Assembly (NCBI GenBank): GCA_003538495.1
Contig: DPSD01000550.1
Span: 1 to 6,931, forward strand
Reading direction: 5' to 3'
Length of the DNA stretch: 6,931 nucleotides
DNA from: Accumulibacter sp.
GTDB lineage: Bacteria; Pseudomonadota; Gammaproteobacteria; Burkholderiales; Rhodocyclaceae
A program made the translations under genes and the position numbers. The notes under the pieces were generated by a model. That model made no database searches. It was not told where the DNA came from and saw only the letters and a list, made by a program, of their open reading frames with translations. Within the stretch, counting starts at the first letter, position 1. Every line of letters starts with the position of its first letter. This document shows positions 4,513 to 6,931 of the stretch, in pieces.

Positions 4513-4619
4513 CACGCGACAGCCTCAACGTCATCGTCTTCGGCGCCGTGTGCGTCGCGGCCACCGCAATCTGGCTGCGCGTGCTGGTCCAGGTTGTTCA
4601 GATCGTGATCGGCCGGTAA
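4509..4619 (+). CDS. Tiny single-span membrane protein
   Basis: This 36-aa protein consists almost entirely of one hydrophobic segment (LNVIVFGAVCVAATAIWLR, residues 6-24, then LVQVVQIVIG), with a charged MTRD start. It would insert in the inner membrane. It begins in an ATGA overlap with the preceding gene and ends in a TAATG overlap with the following one, which strongly suggests real, coupled translation despite its size. The function is unknown; tiny membrane proteins are common in phage early operons. Confidence 0.6.
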   Translation: MTRDSLNVIVFGAVCVAATAIWLRVLVQVVQIVIGR

Positions 4620-4699
4620 TGGACATCCTGCTTTCCGCGATCGCCATCGCCATCGTTTTCGTAATTCTCGGGAAGGTCTTCCATCATGGCCGACATTGA
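4619..4699 (+). CDS. Tiny membrane peptide
   Basis: This 26-aa reading frame starts in a TAATG overlap with the previous membrane gene. It encodes one hydrophobic helix (ILLSAIAIAIVFVILG, residues 3-18) and a basic, His-rich tail (KVFHHGRH). It overlaps the next gene by 14 bases. Placed directly after another single-span protein, it may form a membrane pair with it. It could be chance, but position, hydrophobicity and coupling support it. Confidence 0.5.
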   Translation: MDILLSAIAIAIVFVILGKVFHHGRH

Positions 4700-4862
4700 A
4701 ACACGCCGCTTCTGCCACGCCTGCGGGCAGTTCCATGTCTTCCGTGACGACCTGTGCTGGGGATGCCTTGAAGCCGTGCGCCGCCTCGCCGCTGAATACG
4801 AAAGCATCGGGCAGGACACGCCCGAGCCAGCCACAAACGCCATTTCAGGAGAAACCCGGTGA
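4686..4862 (+). CDS. Small zinc-ribbon protein
   Basis: This 58-aa protein has two CxxC pairs, CHAC (residues 10-13) and CWGC (24-27), ten residues apart, which is a compact zinc-ribbon spacing. A short helix follows (LEAVRRLAAEYESIG), then a polar tail. It may bind nucleic acid or another protein. GGAAGG lies nine bases before the ATG. Its stop overlaps the exonuclease start (GTGA), so the two are probably translated together and may act together. Confidence 0.65.
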   Translation: MADIETRRFCHACGQFHVFRDDLCWGCLEAVRRLAAEYESIGQDTPEPATNAISGETR

Positions 4863-5404
4863 GCGCAATCATGATCGACCTCGAGACGATGGACAACCGG
4901 CCGACCGCGGCCATCGCAAGTATTGGCGCCGTCTGGTTCGAGCCGAGCGGCTCGTGGATCGGACGCACATTCAACATGCACGTCGACCTCGTCGACTGCC
5001 AGCGGCACGGACTGACCATCGGTGCGGATACCGTGCTCTGGTGGCTTTACCAGTCCGAAGAAGCGATCGCCAGCCTGCGCAATGGCCAGGACTGCGCCGC
5101 TCCGCTGGTCACCGCGCTCGAGGCGCTCGACGCATTCGTTGACTTCGATGATCCGGAAACCGGCGAAGTCTGGTGCAACGGCGCCAGCTTCGATTTCCCG
5201 ATCTTGGCCAACGCTTTCCGCGCAGCCGGAGGAAAGGCGCCGTGGCGGTTCTGGCAGGAGCGCGACCTGCGCACGCTCAAGGGCCTCAGCCCGGACCTGC
5301 GCATCGAGCGCAGCGGCACCCACCACAACGCGCTCGACGACGCGCTCCACCAGGCACGCCTGGTGCAGCACATCCTTACCAGCCGTAACGAGGCCCGCGC
5401 ATGA
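4859..5404 (+). CDS. DEDDh-family 3'-5' exonuclease (phage RNase-H-like)
   Basis: This 181-aa protein matches the compact DEDDh exonucleases of phages (Rv2179c/exonuclease VIII-like). ExoI motif is MIDLETMD with D7 and E9; the aspartate in the middle is D112 in WCNGASFDFPIL; ExoIII is H156-N-A-L-D-D161, the H-x4-D form. ASIGAVWFEP (20-29) is the next strand typical of the family. These residues bind two metal ions that cut DNA or RNA from the 3' end. The length fits the family, so it looks complete and active. The GTG at 4859 has AGGAG seven bases upstream, better than the internal ATG at 4871. The role could be recombination, repair or host nucleic-acid turnover. It overlaps genes on both sides. 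Confidence 0.88.
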   Translation: MSAIMIDLETMDNRPTAAIASIGAVWFEPSGSWIGRTFNMHVDLVDCQRHGLTIGADTVLWWLYQSEEAIASLRNGQDCAAPLVTALEALDAFVDFDDPETGEVWCNGASFDFPILANAFRAAGGKAPWRFWQERDLRTLKGLSPDLRIERSGTHHNALDDALHQARLVQHILTSRNEARA

Positions 5405-5601
5405 CAGACCACACCCACATCGCCGAAGACATCCTGTGCCTTGCTCACACCAACAGCATGCGCGAATGGTGCGACCGCCGGGAAACATGCCGGCGCCACC
5501 TGGCACTTCGCAGCCCGTCATTGCCCAAGGAAGGGTTCGGCGTCCTCTACCGCGTATGCCAGCCCGCGGCGCACGATCAGTACATCGAGGCGACAGCATG
5601 A
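5401..5601 (+). CDS. Small unknown phage protein with four cysteines
   Basis: This 66-aa protein carries cysteines at 13, 24, 30 and 53 and several histidines (H4, H6, H16, H33, H58), so metal binding is possible, but the spacing matches no finger I know. The segment MREWCDRRETCRRHLALR (20-37) is strongly basic. It starts in an ATGA overlap with the exonuclease, with GAGG seven bases upstream (5390-5393), and ends in an ATGA overlap with the next gene. Co-translation with the exonuclease is likely; the function is unknown. Confidence 0.6.
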   Translation: MTDHTHIAEDILCLAHTNSMREWCDRRETCRRHLALRSPSLPKEGFGVLYRVCQPAAHDQYIEATA

Positions 5602-5744
5602 CCACCACAACAGTTTCGCCGGCCCCGGCTGCCTCAACCGAAAGGAGCAGGCGGGCTGCAGGGAAAACAGTTCAAGGGGCCGGCACCCGCACCGTGACGA
5701 CGCTGCAGAACGGCGTAACCGTGACCAGGCACAATGCGTCATGA
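5598..5744 (+). CDS. Small basic protein, unknown function
   Basis: This 48-aa frame begins with GAGG seven bases upstream (5587-5590) and an ATGA overlap, and ends in another ATGA overlap. The N-terminal half is Thr/Ala/Pro-rich and basic (TERSRRAAGK, 14-23) and the C-terminal half has a beta-hairpin-like pattern (TRTVTTLQNGVTVTRH, 30-45). No family is recognised. The perfect coupling on both sides is the main support. Confidence 0.55.
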   Translation: MTTTTVSPAPAASTERSRRAAGKTVQGAGTRTVTTLQNGVTVTRHNAS

Positions 5745-6100
5745 CCAGCCTCGTGACATTCCTGCTACTCCAGCGCCCAATGCGCACCGCGCTGCCGCCA
5801 GATGCAATAGTGCATCGCATCGCCACGCCGGAAGATGACCTGGAGGAAATGTACGACTCAGAACTCATCCGCCGCGTCGTGGCGACCCGCCTGGCCAACG
5901 TCGAGACAGTATTCAGCGCGATCAGCAACGGCATCGACACGATCACCGAGATTCAGCGCGTGACCGGGCTTGGAAAGAAGGTCGTTCAGCGCGCCGCTAC
6001 CATGCTGGAGAAAAACGGACGCATCGTGCGCACCATTCCGAAAGCAAAAAACGAGAGCCACAGGCTAAAACCGATTCACAACCACAAGGGAAACCCATGA
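5741..6100 (+). CDS. Winged-helix DNA-binding protein candidate
   Basis: This 119-aa protein has a probable winged helix-turn-helix. Helix VETVFSAISNG (54-64) precedes ITEIQRVTGLGKKVVQRAATMLEKNG (68-93), where TEIQRVTG and KKVVQRAATMLEKNG resemble helices 2 and 3, and RIVRTIPKA (94-102) would be the wing. The N-terminal 50 residues are of unknown fold and the tail is basic. It would be a transcription regulator within the early operon. The ATG at 5741 lies in an ATGA overlap with the previous stop and has only a weak ribosome site, so translation probably depends on coupling. The next gene starts inside its stop. Confidence 0.65.
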   Translation: MTSLVTFLLLQRPMRTALPPDAIVHRIATPEDDLEEMYDSELIRRVVATRLANVETVFSAISNGIDTITEIQRVTGLGKKVVQRAATMLEKNGRIVRTIPKAKNESHRLKPIHNHKGNP

Positions 6101-6747
6101 ACAAAACCATCATCGCCGCAGCAATCCTGTTTGCATCATGCTCCGCCATCGCCGGTGAAGGCCACAAGGACCGCAGCCACAAGCCGCGCAGCGAAAAGCA
6201 GGCGACAACCACACAGCTAACGTCTGTCAATCAGACCGCGCAAGCCGGCGCGTCTTCCAGGGCCGGCGCGATCGCCGGAGCGAGCGCGGCGGGCGGAAGT
6301 GGTGGGCACAGCACGGCCAACGCAACAGGCGGCGCGGGCGGCAACTCCAGCGCATCCGGCGGCAATGCCACGGCGACCGGAGGCCAGGTCGTCGTCAATG
6401 GCGGCGGCGCCGGATCGGGCCTGACCGGGCGCATGGTCCCAGATGTCTCGACGACTGCGCCAGCCACGTCGACATCATGCCGAAACGGAATCAGCGCCGG
6501 CGGCAGTGGCAACGGCTGGGGCGGACTGATCGGGTTTTTCAGCGAAGACGATATGTGCGAGTGGCGCCTTCTCGAGGCCAACTACCGGGCAACAGGCGAC
6601 CACGACAAGGCCAACGACATCCGCGCCGGCATGACAGCGCAGCGCTGCGCAAAACTGTCTCCGGAAGACCGCGAGAACTTCGGCGCGCTGTGCCCGAAGG
6701 CGCCAACGAAAGAGACTGCAAGCCCGGCGTTTTCGTCTGCTGGATAA
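6097..6747 (+). CDS. Secreted Gly/Ala/Ser/Thr-rich protein with Cys-containing C-terminal domain
   Basis: This 216-aa protein starts with a signal peptide: MNKT, hydrophobic core IIAAAILFASCSAIA (5-19), and an AIA-GE cleavage site near residue 19. FASC (12-15) is a poor lipobox, so a lipoprotein is less likely. Residues 21-35 are charged, 48-110 are low-complexity (Gly, Ala, Ser, Thr, Asn), and 128-199 hold four cysteines (128, 154, 184, 199), probably two disulfides, around CEWRLLEANYRATGDHDKANDIRAGM, which looks helical. AAGGG lies six bases before the ATG. Location should be periplasm, outer membrane or outside. In lambda-type phages this operon often holds exclusion or host-surface genes, so such a role is possible but unproven. 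Confidence 0.75.
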   Translation: MNKTIIAAAILFASCSAIAGEGHKDRSHKPRSEKQATTTQLTSVNQTAQAGASSRAGAIAGASAAGGSGGHSTANATGGAGGNSSASGGNATATGGQVVVNGGGAGSGLTGRMVPDVSTTAPATSTSCRNGISAGGSGNGWGGLIGFFSEDDMCEWRLLEANYRATGDHDKANDIRAGMTAQRCAKLSPEDRENFGALCPKAPTKETASPAFSSAG

Positions 6748-6754
6748 TGCAAAA

Positions 6755-6811
6755 GTGAAAGGCGGGCGCGAGGCCGGTGAAACCAGAACCGACTTCACGG
6801 TGGCACGGTGA
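6755..6811 (+). CDS. Possible 18-codon micro-ORF before the last gene (doubtful)
   Basis: A GTG-started frame of 18 codons fills the gap between the secreted protein gene and the next gene and ends in a GTGA overlap with it, like other junctions of this operon. Its start has no clear ribosome site. It could be a leader peptide, the end of a lost gene, or chance. Confidence 0.2.
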   Translation: MKGGREAGETRTDFTVAR

Positions 6812-6931
6812 GAGCGGCCTACGCAGACCCGCCCTACCTCGGCTGTGGCGCTAAGCACTACGGCGACCGGCACGAGGCGGCAGCGGAGTACGACACGCCG
6901 GAAGCGCACGCAACTAAGGAGACCGAAATGG
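6808..6931 (+). CDS. DPPY-motif protein, partial (methyltransferase-like, runs off right edge)
   Basis: The frame from GTG 6808 reads 41 codons to the edge. It opens with MRAAYADPPYLGCGAKHYGD. A-DPPY (residues 6-10) right after a short strand is motif IV of amino-methyltransferases and of short phage proteins of the MT-A70/Dam-like class, whose N-terminus is often this close to the motif. YDTPEAHA (28-35) also fits such proteins. The product may modify phage DNA, but a SAM-binding region is not visible within the window. An upstream in-frame stop at 6778 and no other start make GTG 6808 the best start. AAGGAG (6915-6920) before an in-frame ATG at 6928 could mark an internal or separate start. 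Confidence 0.6.
   Translation, partial: MRAAYADPPYLGCGAKHYGDRHEAAAEYDTPEAHATKETEM

Larger units (their letters stand above)
1..6931. mobile_element. Early region of a lambda-like temperate phage or prophage
   Basis: Every recognisable gene is phage-type: a YdaS/Cro-like regulator, a repressor N-terminal remnant, a RepA-type helicase ATPase, a Q-like zinc-finger protein, an HNH endonuclease, a DEDDh exonuclease and many tiny overlapping genes of unknown function. Genes left of about 3.7 kb lie on the minus strand and genes right of it on the plus strand, with divergent promoters in between, as in lambda immunity regions. No structural, integration or host genes are present, so lifestyle and attachment sites cannot be judged. 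The assignment is by recognition of families, not by database search. Confidence 0.88.

Noticed and set aside
4005..4736. 243-codon minus-strand open frame
   Set aside because: It crosses the PL leader and five plus-strand genes with overlaps and ribosome sites; no motif supports it.
4598..5608. 336-codon minus-strand open frame
   Set aside because: It lies opposite the exonuclease operon, whose protein has clear catalytic motifs. The antisense product is Arg/Cys-rich with no recognisable domain, as expected for a shadow in GC-rich DNA.
5022..5744. 240-codon plus-strand frame overlapping the exonuclease
   Set aside because: Only its last 48 codons, from the coupled ATG at 5598, look like a gene; the rest is a shadow of the exonuclease frame.

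Overview
The window looks like the early-control and replication region of a temperate tailed phage or prophage with a lambda-style plan. The DNA is GC-rich, and the proteins resemble those of phages infecting GC-rich Proteobacteria such as Burkholderiales, Xanthomonadales or Pseudomonadales. No host gene, tRNA, rRNA, integrase, CRISPR array or insertion sequence is visible, so the host cannot be fixed and a free phage cannot be told from a prophage.

Centre (about 3.7 to 3.93 kb): two divergent sigma70-type promoters with identical boxes (TTGACA, 17-bp spacer, TATATT). The leftward one (PR-like) drives a YdaS/Cro-type gene and its predicted transcript is leaderless. The rightward one (PL-like) drives a chain of small genes. 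Between them, where a CI-type repressor gene should lie, only about the first 25 codons of a helix-turn-helix repressor are recognisable. They run into AT-rich DNA that holds a perfect inverted repeat and then the PL-like promoter. This is the most notable feature: both lytic promoters are kept but the repressor gene is reduced to a stub.

Left arm (minus strand, 3.7 kb down to 1): Cro-like gene, then a strong intrinsic terminator placed like lambda tR1, a ribbon-helix-helix DNA-binding protein, two unknown genes, a RepA-type hexameric-helicase ATPase, and a gene of unknown function whose 5' part contains a cluster of TGTTCCG repeats and a large G/C palindrome. A zinc-finger protein resembling phage late antiterminators (Q) follows, then an HNH endonuclease cut by the left edge and possibly frameshifted. 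This order (cro, terminator, regulator, replication, Q) parallels the lambda rightward operon.

Right arm (plus strand, 4.06 to 6.93 kb): a tightly overlapping operon. It holds a 67-aa and an 80-aa unknown, two tiny membrane proteins, a 58-aa zinc-ribbon protein, a DEDDh 3'-5' exonuclease, a 66-aa and a 48-aa unknown, a winged-helix protein, a secreted Gly/Ala/Ser/Thr-rich protein, and the start of a protein with a DPPY methyltransferase-type motif. Most junctions are ATGA, GTGA or TAATG overlaps, so translation is probably coupled. The position matches the lambda leftward (PL) operon, which carries recombination, host-takeover and exclusion functions.

How the parts may work together (inference): the Cro-like protein, and formerly the CI-like repressor, would act on related ATTGNC half-sites in both promoters. 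Readthrough of the tR1-like terminator would control expression of the replication genes, and the Q-like protein would turn on late genes beyond the left edge.
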